Origin: Lagopus muta
Taxonomy: Eukaryota; Chordata; Aves; Galliformes; Phasianidae
Assembly (NCBI RefSeq): GCF_023343835.1
Contig: NC_064433.1
Coordinates: forward strand, 68,036,032-68,100,031
Length of the DNA stretch: 64,000 nucleotides
Direction: 5' to 3'
The stretch's first letter is position 1; each line of letters begins with the position of its first letter. The notes under the pieces are model-generated. The model worked only from the letters and a program-made list of their open reading frames with translations. It had not been told where the DNA came from and did no database searches. Made by a program: the position numbers and the translations under genes. Shown here one piece after another: positions 12,301 to 24,376 of the stretch.

Positions 12301-14588
12301 TAAGAACACAGTTGTATGCTTAGGGTTTTGATAGATATAATACAAATAAAACTAAGTTCTCAGAGGACTAACCAGCAACAGGCAAAAGGCAAGGTTTGAG
12401 TAGACTCATGCTGCACTTCTCAACACACCAGATAAAAATGATGGAATGAAACTAACGCAATCATTGTTGAAGGCAATCTTCTGACACAGATATTACAGGA
12501 AATATCCAAGCCCAAATCTTTCCCTCAGGCTTTTTTAGTGCATCAAGAAAAGACCCTCCTTTCTTTCTATTCAACCCCCAAAATAATCTGTCTACACTTT
12601 GGTGTTGATACTTGCCATTCTTCTAACCTGAGTTTGCAGTGACTTTGTTAAAACAAAAAGCAAATATTCACTCCTCATACCATTTTTTTTTCTCACCTTC
12701 TGGAATAATATTTCAGTGGCCTATTCCAACCACAGTTGTGATTCAAATCATTGTCAGGAAGCCCAGGCTCACGCAGACACCAACCCCTTTTCCCAGGACT
12801 GCTGTGAAGGGCTCAGAAGTCATCCCTTATCTCAGAACAAAAAGCAAACATCTCTCCACAAATCCCTCACACGGAAAGCTTTCTGTTCCTCTAATCTCAC
12901 ATATTTTCCCCAGTAACTGTCTTTAAAGGAACCAGGAACTGGGGTCGCCTAGTAGCATACCTCATCCTTAAAAGCACAGCCTGCTCTGTTTCATACTCGC
13001 AGATGCTTTTAAAATGCATCATCCTATTCAAATATAAAGTGACAACCTCAGAACCATTTGAAAAACCCTATCATCATTTTCTGCTAAATGACTTCTTCTC
13101 CCCAAGGGCTCTCCAAAGGAGCTGATGCTTTAGAGTGCTAAGCTACCTATGAGACAGCTCAAGCTCAGACTAACTCAATTCCTGACAGACAGCTGCAGTG
13201 TCAGGTGGTGCGAAATAGCAAATGAAAGAGAAGATTATTAAATGGAATTAAATGCAGCATCCTCAGGAGGCCTCCATATAAAAAGTGTAAAGCCTACTCA
13301 CCTTAATTCTGCATATTATCCTGTTCAACTGAATGGGCCTAACTTTAGGGATAAGCACAGCAGGATTTGGTCTCTTATGCTTACCGTTGTTCTTCTCAAA
13401 TTATGTGAAATGCACAATGTAGAGCGTTGCAGTTTGTTATTATTATGTCATTTGGGATGGCTTGGATTAGCACAGGTATATTAAATTACAATGAAAGCAG
13501 CTGGTAAGAGAACAGGACACTAAGACTGGTTCACAAAGGTGTGCTCATAAAGCTAGTGAAATCAGGAAAAAAGAAAACTTTCACTAAGAGCAAATACAGA
13601 AAGCTACTGCTTGAGACCTCCCTAGTAAATTGTCATCATGCCTGAACTGATCATACTTTACTTAATTATCTACAATATTTGATGGAATATCAATCAAATA
13701 TCCATAGTATAGTTATAGAAAACTAAAATTTATACTTGTCCCACCAATTTCGAAGCAAACAGAGAATCTTTGGATACCGAATTAGGTGTAAGTAAGATGG
13801 GTCAAGGCCAAGACAGAGATTTCTTCCAGCCTACTTCTACTAGGAAAGAAGTGGTGTGTGTTTCATACTGACTGTGTATTTCCAGATGAGTTCTCAAATA
13901 GGAAGCATTCTTAGCTGGTTAGGTGAGTCAGCTGTCTTCCTCACCATTTTGCACTGTTGAAATGGCTTGAAGAAAACACATTAGTATTTAATTTTATTTT
14001 TATTATTATTTTTTTTTTAACGGTGTGTTATCAGTAAGCACATGGAAGATTTCATAAGATTTCATGCTATATCAGCATAGCACCTGTAAGGTTCAGTGGA
14101 TGTTCAGAACATGCTTTATACACATTATATCAGGTTCCTCTCTATTCTTAGGCAACTTAATCTGAATGAAAGCGCTCATTGAACAGGCACAGACCATGTC
14201 AGTATCTACCTTCTACCACTTTCCCTATAGGTTTTGTCTTCAGCTAGCCTATGATTAAATGCTTGTATAAGGTGTCAGTTCTTCCTTTCTTCCTCTGCAC
14301 ATTCAACCCAACAACTCAGAAAAAAAATAGATATTTCTACCAGCTTCGTTCAGCCCTCAGTTTGCACCAAGGGGTTGCAAACAGATTTGAATGACAAGGT
14401 GAACAGTACATAAGGGATCAAAACAGTAATGTTGACCCCGTGGAAAGTTTGCATTGCACTTCCCCCTTCCAATTGAACATAGGGAATGTCTAGGAAAACC
14501 CATAATTGTGTCTGTAGTAGAAGGATAGCCCAAGTGGCTGAGCAATGACTGTGAGCACTGACAGCTGTGCTGGTCACAGTCATCTGTT
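9357..14588. other. Intergenic, no gene seen
   Basis: This is AT-rich, mostly unique-looking DNA. All open frames are under 100 codons and carry no recognisable domain. A 7-bp-arm palindrome (CTGATCT-G-AGATCAG) lies at 11574-11588. A T/ATT-rich low-complexity tract lies at 13989-14019. No splice-flanked exon, RNA gene or clear retroelement was recognised. Confidence 0.6.
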
Positions 14589-14627
14589 CATCACCCCTTC
14601 CAACCCAAGCCATTCTATGATTTTGTG
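14589..14627 (+). mobile_element. Short CR1-like 3' terminal fragment
   Basis: The segment TCACCCCTTCCAACCCAAGC followed by CATTCTATGATTTTGTG matches the last roughly 35 bases of CR1 elements (CCTTCCAACCCAGGCCATTCTATGATTCTGTG type). Sequence further upstream (14350-14588) does not obviously match CR1, so this is either a very short insertion or the tail of a decayed or different CR1 subfamily. Confidence 0.6.
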
Positions 14628-17499
14628 CTTTCATTGCTTGCTGGCCATGGCTTGTCAGATATGCTGTTTTGTGAAGGAAGTGCAATAGGGACTTTTATCT
14701 AGTACTAAAGCTACACAGACACTACTCCCCAAAAGCCACTGAGAGAACAGAGTTAAAGAATGATTTCTGTACCGATATATGGAAACTCCAGCAGGTTCCC
14801 AATGTGCAATTCCAAAAAGAATTATGAAGCTAGTATTGTACAAAGAATCAATCAGTATTTATGAACTAGGTCTCATAACACAGAAAATGTGAGCATTACT
14901 CTCCCCTGCTAAGGGTAAGTAAAAGAATATCCAGATAGGATGAGTGATTTTCTTAAGTTCACATGGAAAGTTTGGAAGTCCAGAATTAGAACAGAAATTT
15001 TCAAAGGGACTTCAGGTATGTCCACTATATACAACTTGGAGTGGCTTAGTGCAGTAACTGCAAGCTCCGTGAGCATTTGAAATCAGGCCACTTGAGAGGG
15101 TCCACAATTAGCCAACCATTGCCACTAATGACCTTGGCAAAACTTAGTCCATATTCTTGACTCCCGCTCCAAAGTGTTTAGTTCCACAAAACACAGTCCT
15201 ACCAAGATAAAGGGGGATCTAATTAAAGACAGTAACTTATCCTTAGTCACCCAAGAAATGAAGCTTCCACATTCATTAAACACTGTTTTGTTTTCTAATC
15301 TGTTCAATGGGGCTTAAATATGTTATTTATAGGCTAGACATTTGGGATAAGTCCTGGGTTTTGTAGAGTAGTTATTCTCCAAGAAATCTTTTCACTGAAA
15401 ATAGATGATTACAACAGTTTCTAGAAATATAAATTGTTTTACAAGGACAGACATTACAGTTTGTTCTAGTTTTCACTGACATTAAGCCAGCAAATCTCTC
15501 ATGCCAGTATTATAACAATAATCATGCTGATAGTGCTATTTCAGTTTACCAAAGCCAAAATCCAGTATGCTACAAATTAGCTCAAGCACCAAATAAAAAT
15601 AAGTAAAAGATAAGCAACACCAAAATGAATGAATACTAATTTCTTTAAAAAAGAAGCGTTTACATTTCTTTGCTGATTTCAGACACAAGCTGGACATGTA
15701 TAAACAATCTTACGTCTAATGTACCTTCCTTTCATCCTGCTTCCACTCCTCTTTTTTTTTCTTCTTCTTTTTTTTTAATTATTATACTTTGATTTAAAAA
15801 CAGATTTTGCAGACAAAGGTATTCCAAGAGAGCATGTTCAGTTTAAATGTACTGGTTTCAGTATGGGGGAAGGAAAACAGGGCTCAGACCAATTAAAAGC
15901 TTTAAAGAAGAAAGGCAAATCAATTAAAAATGCCAGAGGGCAAAGACTGCTTAGGAAGAGATGAGACTTTGACAAATTTGAAATAGCTGTCTTCTATGAG
16001 GTCCATAATGGAAAACAAAAATAACAACAATAACAACAGCAAATATCCACGGGAGAACAAGGCATCTGATACATCACAGATAATACAGATCTGTGCTTTC
16101 ACAAGCTGAATAAACATGCTGCATCACTGACTTAGTGTTTGCTGAGTACTTTGAAGATAAAAAGCAACATATAAAATGTGAGGTGTTATTCTTAAGACAC
16201 CCAAGGCAGCCAGATTTCAAACTCAGCTGCTGAATTATTAGCCTTATTGATCTGGCATTGCATTATTTTTTGCACCACAAAACCCAGTAGTTACTCAATA
16301 GGACACAGGCACTGAAAAGACAGGCATTAAATAAAACGTGTCATTTGGGACTCTTAAAGATTATATTCTGATTTTTGGCAACATACTAGGAAAAGAACCA
16401 AAACTGACATTGCTGAATGTATCCTTTGACTGTAACTATAAATTAAAAGCATTGTTTGATGTAATTTCTTCTTTTTTCACACAGTGATTTCAGGACAATT
16501 ATTTATCCCCCTCCTCCCCCCCATAAGAATAGTGTTTTGAAGTCAGCCAATGAAACATGTTTTATTTAAGGACTATATTCCTAGAGCAATGGATTCTTTG
16601 GAGACCTAAAGGTTGCAGAGCACTTCATTAGTTCCACATAATGAAAGAATGGTGCAATTGAAGGAGGTCTCTAAGGGAGAATGGTGTGAAAATTAGAGAC
16701 CCGTCTGCTCACTTGGGAAAAAAAAAAAAAAAAAAAGAGGAAAGAAAGAAAGAAAGAGAGAAAAAAGAAAAAGAAATAAATTTTCAAAAAGGAAAACAGG
16801 AGAAAATTGGGGAAAAAAGGAGAAAAAGGAGGAAAGTTTTTTTTTAAATGTGGATTTTCTAAATAAAGCACACCGTCTCCATTCAGCCCACTGAGAAAGG
16901 GTGCCTACTCAATCCTCTTACCGTTGACAATATAATAAAACCAGAGGAACTTTTTTGAAGTAGATCTGCACATTCCACATTTGGATTGAGGGGCAATGGA
17001 CTGTTTAAATTGCTATTTACATTTCCAGCTGTTTTACCAGTGATTTGCCCAACTTAATAGCTCTTTAAGCTTTTAAACAAGAAAATAGCTATTCTCACGA
17101 TTCAAAGAAGAAACCATGGTTATTTCAGACTGCCTCTATTGTAAAAGGCTTAGACTCCTCTGTCTTTATAGATGCCCTTCCCTTTATAGTACTTCCCTTT
17201 TCCATCTCCTCCTGCTTTCTCAATCTGCCTCCATATTTTAGTTCACTTTTTACATTATATATTTTAGTGACATAGTGAATCGTTGCTGATACTGCTGATT
17301 CGAGGAAAGGGTTTGCAGGCAGCCACCAGAATTCCCAAGAGAGATTTAAGTTAGCTAGAAAATTAGATTTGCGTGTATGATCTTCTGCAACTTATTGGGG
17401 AGTTAGCCAGCACTAAACAAATACTCTACATCTATTGAAAAATGTGTATTTATTTATCCTCTTTCCTCTGGGGATGTATTCAAAAAAACTAGAAGTGTG
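14628..17499. other. Intergenic, no gene seen
   Basis: This is AT-rich DNA without recognisable coding content. It includes an A19 run followed by a GA/A-rich low-complexity stretch (16718-16855) and T-rich tracts near 15750-15780. The small frames opposite these tracts are poly-Phe/Ser/Leu artefacts. Confidence 0.6.
16718..16855 (+). repeat. Purine-rich low-complexity tract (A19, then GAAA-type)
   Basis: An uninterrupted A19 run (16718-16736) passes into GAAA repeats and then roughly 100 bases made almost entirely of A and G with few interruptions, ending in a T run near 16847. It encodes only a low-complexity artefact frame on the minus strand. Confidence 0.85.
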
Positions 17500-17850
17500 T
17501 ACAGGCGTAATGTAAATTGTATTTTCTGCTTATTTTTTCAAGCAAAGGGGAAGAGGAGGGCAAAGGGGTAGCCCACAAATAAGATTGAGACTAAGATGAA
17601 AGGTTAAAAAGGGGGTGGAGGGAAGGGGGAGTTATTTCCTCTGTAGTGGCTCTACAGACCGCTGCCATTATTTTGTTATAATTTGCGCCCATTAGTTTGT
17701 TTAACCTGCTGCTAATAAACTGTAAAATCATGAGGGAAAAATAATCAAAAACAAAAGCCTTCCCCTGCCGCTTTTGCCCTGATCAAAGCATAACCATTTT
17801 CCTTTTACTAACCCTATATGTCCCCTGTGTTTACGGATGTGCTCGGATAG
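17500..17850. promoter_or_regulatory. Candidate conserved non-coding element
   Basis: This is a repeat-poor block with the texture of vertebrate enhancer CNEs. It contains clustered homeodomain-type cores (CCATTAG, CTAATAAAC, AAATAATC) next to GATCAAAG (a TCF/LEF-like core) and CTGCCATTATTTTG. There is no coding potential. The call rests on motif density and the absence of repeats only; conservation was not measured. Confidence 0.25.
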
Positions 17851-20233
17851 TGGGGCAAACACATTCAGACCTTGCAGAAAGTGGTAGCTGCAACTCTGAT
17901 CAGAATTTTACAGATGAATACGGCTCACTTAAGGAAAACTGTGGTAATGCTTCGAAAAGCGTAAATTCGTTTTAGGAGCGGATTGTACCTTAACTCAAAT
18001 TTTTTGATAAAAAGGAATTATAACTGGTTTAATGTTAAACAGCTGTGAGTATGTTTTAAAGGCAACACTTCATATTTTAACTAAATTTCCCTTTTTTGTG
18101 AGGTTTCTGCAAAAGGAAACATATGATTCCCAAACTGACATATTGGCTGCTGCTAAGCAAATGCTCTTCCCAGTGTCACACACCAGGACGTCACTAGGCA
18201 AAGCAGGTCTGAGAATCAATATCTATTTGAATTACTGTGGTTAAATAAAATGGGCTTGTAGCTGGAATGTCTGGTCCCACCAAGAAGCAGCAGAAAAAAA
18301 TCTGCACACCTTAGGCACTGAGAGATCACAGAGTTCTAAAGAAAGTACCTTGTTGGGTAAATCAGGTGCCAAGGTCCAGTAAGGGACTGAAGAAACTGGT
18401 AAGCATCCAAAATATGAAGTACAATTAGACTTCATGAATTTTAATAGTGAAAAGAGGTTTCATAGACTTCTAGAGCTCTGCGGAAGGGCTGAAAACAAGA
18501 AGTCTTCGGCAGAATATTTCTAAAAAATTTGTTTGCTTGGATTTTGAAAACTCCCAAGCAGTGTTGCTATTAATTCCAAATAAGGAAAAAAAAAAAAAAG
18601 TAAAAATCAAATGTACAAATCCAGCATTACTTAGGACTATTGGTGAAAAAACAGCACTCTAAGTACATGGCAGAAGAACATGTGAAAATACTGAAAGAGT
18701 GGCTCAAAAGGAAGTTCCTCAGAGCAGGTATTCGTCTTTTGGCACTCTGTTCCAAGAAATGTGATGCCTTCCACCATACACAAGACAGATTTTCAGTTAA
18801 ACATAAATTAATCCCTTTTTCAACCATATTGCCAGTGTGTAGCAATAAGAAAGGAGAACTGCAAATCAGACCACATTCTGTGCCAAGGTGTTCCGTGAAT
18901 TTAGGTACCTTAGGTGTATTGCCCTAGCCTTGGTTTCAACAACTGAAAATATCATTAAGATCCAACTTCATGGGAGATCTTAGTAAAACTAGCAGAGAAA
19001 AGCTACAACAGACAAAGGGAAAAAAATTAACTCATTGACCAAAGTCTATTATACCCAAGAAACAATGCAGTAGAGTAACCATAATAAGGTACACTTTGAG
19101 TAAAAAGTGTTTGAAAGTAATACTTTCCAGAACTGGGCACAATTAACAGCAGATGCACTCCTGTGAGAGGCTCCACTAAAATCAAAACAATTGTTTACTG
19201 TTTACAATAATGGACATAGGTGCAATTGTGGCTGCAGGATTATGAGCCATTCCTGAGCTGCAGGAGCCCTGTATTAGAAAATGCACGCGTATTAAATCAC
19301 TGTGACTACTTTGTCACAGGGATGGAAGTTTTATTGCCAAAGGAACCATAGTAAAAGGGCAATGACTCAACTCAAGTGCTCTGCAGCATATGAACAGTTG
19401 CACATTTTATGCAGCACTCAGCTGCCACAGCCACCAGATCTCAGTAATGCCTCCTGGCAAATCTCATTAGGCTTCTTCCTGCTCTATTAAAATCACTGGA
19501 GGCAAAGAAAGAAGCAGTATCAAATCTATTTTGTATTGCCTAAGGATCTGTTGCGGCATTTATTCTTTATGCTGAACTGTTTACTTTCATGGGTAAAATT
19601 CAGCCCAGAGATTACTATTTTCTAAGAATCTGAACAATACAGGTTGTTCTTAGAGCTTACAAGGTAGGAATTCATCAGGCACAAGCGAGTTGCACACATG
19701 AATTAACAGAGGTTAGATGCCTGAAAGGCATCCCTGAAAGAAAGCGTAAGACTGCCATGTTACCTTCACCTCTGATCTCCAGTTTCACAGTCTGCCTTCA
19801 CTGCTCCAAAATAAAAGGGAGCAACCATGGTGCTGCAGGCTGTGTGCCCTTCTCCTTGTGCAGACAGTCTGGGAACTGCCAGCTGGGTGCTCAGTTTGTG
19901 CTTGGAGCCACACAGCTCCCTGAGCTGCTGCGAGCTCTCCCTGTTGTGCCAGGGCTCACACACCTGCAGACCTTCTGTCTGAGCACCTGAAGATGAGCTG
20001 GGGGGAAGGGGTTACACATCCACAGGCTGTATCAATGCAGCAGAAGTGAAGGCTAAAGGTGATAGCTGGTTATCTGATCTAGATATTCCCAGCTTCAAGA
20101 ATGTCTTGGTAATGGCTTCTCCAAGTGATATCCTGAGCACACAAGTGGAGTTACAACTCAGAAGTAGTGTTGCAAGCAGAAAAGTTTAGAAACAAACAAG
20201 TTAATCTATGCCTTATCGCAGTTGTTGTTGTTT

Positions 20234-20234
<1 letters not shown>
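17851..20234. other. Intergenic, no gene seen
   Basis: This is AT-rich DNA with a slightly more GC-rich patch at about 19760-20030 (high CTG/CAG content, no CpG density). That patch gives a 77-codon plus frame and an overlapping minus frame, neither with a recognisable domain. Short A runs occur near 18585-18600. Nothing else is recognised. Confidence 0.55.

Positions 20235-20280
<46 letters not shown>
20235..20280 (-). repeat. T46 homopolymer
   Basis: Forty-six consecutive T residues, preceded by GTTGTTGTTGTTTG. Read on the minus strand it is a long A tail. The sequence at about 20281-20560 could therefore be the body of an old minus-strand retrocopy, but I recognise no gene in it and see no target-site duplication. 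Equally it may be a simple-repeat expansion. Confidence 0.95.
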
Positions 20281-23200
20281 CCTTTCTGAAGCTTCTCTGG
20301 TACTGCAATATATGGAGAGGAGGCACTGATGGTGAGGTACACCCAGCTAGCAGTGCTCATGCTTCAGGAGGTGCTCTGCATTCAGAGCAAAGGAGCCAGA
20401 TACTTCCCCTGAGTACTGGAGAGGAGACCCAGGATGAGCCCAGCCACAGTGAGGTTCACCAGGGAGAAGTCAGTCTCCAGGCACAGCCAATTTCCAGTGC
20501 TTCAGAGGAGCTAAGCAAACACCAACCCGGAGTACATCTGGCTAATTGTATAGTGGAAGAAAAAAATCTTTCTTGACCCCAGTGGTTACCCAGCTAAACC
20601 CCTGAAGCACAAGCTTTTATCACAACCATTATGCAAATTCTTTATGCAAATGACGATCATTCTGAGGACTTACTCAGCCTGTTACATGTGAAGGAAAGAG
20701 CTGAATGAGTGATACATTCTGGACAGAATCCTTGACCAGAAGGGACCATTCATGCCAAAGCCAGTTTGAAAGAATATCTTTCGGAAAGGATATCCAAAAT
20801 GCCTCCTAAAGTCTCCAAGTGATGTTAATCACGCTGTCCCCTTGGTCTATTGTTGCAAGGTTCTGTGACCCTCACTACTAGGACTCTATCTGAAATCAAT
20901 GTAAAATTTACCTAGCATGAGCTCTTCCCTGTCAGACCAGTTTCTGCAAGCCTAAAAAGCAGTGATACACTGCTTGGTTGCTTTGCTTTAACAGACCTAC
21001 TGATGGCAATTTTATAAACATGTCTGCTCAACCTGAACTGCCTAATTTCAGGCTTCAGCGGGATGCATGAGGTGTCAGAGAAATTCTCACTTAGATGCCA
21101 AAAGTTCTGCAAGGGAACTAGACAAAAACATGATTTTTTTTTTTCTTGAATGGAAAAAACAAACAGACACACACTAGAAGCAAAGAAGGAAAATGAAAAT
21201 GACTCCACTTTACAAGCTACAACATAGACCATAGCTGCAAGGCAAACTCTTTTATCCTTACGGCTCTGTCCATTCCAGGAATATATATTGGCCACACACA
21301 AAAAGGCAGCTTAATCTCAATGTATTAAAATGGACCTTAGGTCCAAGCTAGGAGAGAAAAAACAACAACAACAAATCAGGTAGCAATAGGTGGGATGTGA
21401 GACAGCAGGACATTTCAGCTGTTTCATGCAGCCATTGCCACAAAATCAGTGTGATAGCTCCAAGTGCTAGAAAGGCACAAACTATTAACCAAACTGGAAA
21501 GGACAAAGCATGGGATCTTGCCAGCAGGAGAAAACGTAACCAAAGGTAGCAGAGGCCACATTAGTCTATGTCTCTGTGTTCCAGAAATGTCCAAGACAGC
21601 AATGAAGAGCAGCCATTGTGGTCATCTGGCATTGTGGAAAACCAGTTCCTCCTCAGCAGCTCAGGGATATGCTTGATTAATAGTTGGGAAATACTATTGG
21701 GTTGAGCACTGAGTAGTAGCAGGTGCACCCAGTTCGCAGCTATTAAAATGACTGTTCCCCAGTCAATTCTCTTTTGTGGATACTACATGCCCTCAATGTA
21801 CCAGTTTTCAAGAGCTTTGTCACTTCAGTGTATCCAGCTCTGTTGTTGCTACCACACTGCTCACACCAGCAAATGTGTACTGAGCTGCAAAAATAGCCCG
21901 GACTCTGAACCTGTGCTGTGACAAATCCTAAATTATCAGCATTCAAAGAATCTTGTCCTCAGAAGCCAAGATTGCAAAAACAAAGTATTCCACTAACTGT
22001 GCAGAGGGAAAAAGGCACAACCAGCCATGAGGCTGGAACTAGGGAGCTCAAGAACCAGAAAGAACATCAGAGCTTGAAAAGCATCTTTGTGTCAATGCTG
22101 CCTGCATGCTGACATGTGTGTACTGTGGTTCTTCTGAGGAGAAACTGGCAGGAAAGTTTGCTCTCTGCTACAAGCTCTCTTAGCAGTCACTACAATGTGT
22201 TTCCAAGGCAGGACAGCTTCTCCAGGGCTTGGTATTAAAAGTTTTGGCAGACGGCTCTTTATGCTATTTCTGAGCGCTTCTGTTCTGAGTCTGGTAAATG
22301 TATGTAGTACACACGGTACTGAGACTAAATTTCTCATTGCTACTTGACTTGTGGTGGGAAGTTAACATATGCTATTGCTCAGCAAAGGACAACATTACAT
22401 TTTAGCTCCTTCATTTAAAACAATAACAACTGCCTCCTGCACAGAAAACTAATAGGCCCTGTCCCCAGATGGTGTAAATTAGCATGGTACTACTAATGTC
22501 TGATTTATAACAACTGAAGATCCAGCCTTCCCAATATACCACATGATTAAGTATGTATTTTACTAGCCTGGAAATGTCTTGAGGGCCATGTAATTGTGTG
22601 GTAATGGACTAAACTTTTAATTAAGTTCTAATTTTGAATTAGAATCAATAAGTCAATAAATAGCCTTCACTTGATTTAGATGATAAATATGCACAGCTGA
22701 GGCTGCACTCTATGTCCTCCCCAGTTTTCGGGCTCTCCTTTCTCATCCATATGTCAGAATCTAATGAAGGAGCTCTGAAGTATGGACCTAATATATTATT
22801 GTCACACACATGGTGATAATACCGCTTGAGTTAGGAGACTGCCAGGCTTATATTATAAATCCTGTTCTCAGAGTTTATAGCATGTGTGTTTCAAACTGCA
22901 GCGAGCAAAGTTGTTTTCACAAGGAGCTGTCAGCCCCAGTGTGAATTTTTGTCAAAATAAAATTAAAAATGGATTTGATTGATTCAACCTGTCAATTTTT
23001 CAGGGTTTTTGAAGCTATTTTTGCTAACCTCTGGCATAATATGCCTTGGATTTGAAAAATGCAGTTTCGTAGCAAGCTTTTAAACAAGACTAATTGCCAA
23101 TTTTGTTTGGAAAGAAAGAAGGGGCCAGTAAGTTTGTACGGTGGTAATGACTCTTGTGTTTTAAGACTAGACGAGAGCTTTCTGACCATCTAGTCGGACC

Positions 23201-24325
23201 TTTGAATAGCTAGGTCACAGTATTTCACCCAGTAATAGACACATCTGTCCCAGTAACTTCCATCTTGAATTACAGCAGATCTTTAGGAAACTATCACCTC
23301 TCAGTAGAGGGCATATTACAGACAAACTGTATTACCCACTGCTTGGAACAGCTGAGCAGAAGTCATCACTTTGGGCTTCTTTTCTTCATTCTAATTCTGA
23401 CTTACTGTGTGGTCGTAGGAAAGTCATTTCATTTTCTGATTTCTCCATTTTTCCATCTTCCACAATGAAGAAAGTAATATTTAAATGCCTCAGAGAGAAG
23501 GTGGTGAGATGTAATAAATTATTTGAGAAATGCTTTGAACTATTCGGATTAAAGATACAATTCTGTAAAAGTAAAGAATGCTACTACTATGTATTCAAAT
23601 TTGAAAACTGATTACTTTTCAGGATGTGCTTTCTCTCCACTTATGTCATGTTAACAGCTAGCGTGTAACAAACCCGGTTCTGCAAAGTACTGATTCTCAC
23701 AGTCCACTTTTTAAATATTTTAGAAAAAAAATGGAGTAAAAGGTTGATTTGGGTAATTTCATTCAGCTTGTTAATATTTTTTTTCTCATGGAAAAGTTGT
23801 TTTTTGTTATGACCAGGTTTTGTCATAGTTTCCATTGGATAAGGCAGCTTTCAGTGGGAGTCTCTCAGGGACACAGAAATGGATCCTTTTTGGCTGTCCC
23901 AAGATCCAGAAGGAAATTACTTTCTGGAGCACAGTAGCTACCTCTCTGAAAGCAGTGGGGCAGTTTGCACTCTGGACTGTCAGTTTGGCTGTACATTCAA
24001 CAATACAGAGTCCCATCTTTCAAGAGCATGATGACAATGATTGGCACTGGCATGAAGAATAATACAAAGCACTACAGAGCACTATGCCTTAAAAAATATC
24101 CATCATCATTCAACTGGAATATCTAGATCTTTTTTTTTTCAGTATTACTTTTACACTTTGTGGCTTTATCTTCTCTGATAAAAATATCTGCTTCAAAACC
24201 TGATGCTACTCGCACTAGAGGTGCAAAGTGGCCTGAACATACCCTGAGTATTTAAGTGGTTCAATTTGGCATCTTTGTGTCTCTTATAGATTGTTATTTC
24301 ACTGCAGCTTTCTAATTCCAAATGT

Positions 24326-24326
<1 letters not shown>
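20281..24326. other. Intergenic, no gene seen
   Basis: This is unique-looking DNA with chance frames up to 129 codons (20912-21301 minus) without domain content. It contains an AT-rich block at about 22590-22700 with a perfect 8-bp palindrome (noted separately). No RNA gene, LINE or exon was recognised. Confidence 0.55.
22626..22644. promoter_or_regulatory. Palindromic homeodomain-type double site
   Basis: TTCTAATT and AATTAGAA form perfect 8-bp inverted arms around a 3-base centre, placing two TAAT cores in opposite orientation 5 bases apart. TTTAATTAAG lies just upstream. This layout resembles dimeric homeodomain binding sites. In AT-rich DNA such a palindrome could also arise by chance. 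Confidence 0.3.
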
Positions 24327-24360
<34 letters not shown>

Positions 24361-24376
24361 AAAAAAAAAAAAAAAA
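24327..24376 (+). repeat. Poly-A tract (A32, GG, A16)
   Basis: A run of 32 A residues is interrupted by GG and followed by 16 more. It could be the tail of a plus-strand retrocopy, but the sequence immediately upstream resembles no known gene or CR1 (CR1 elements end in octamers and have no A tails). Confidence 0.95.
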
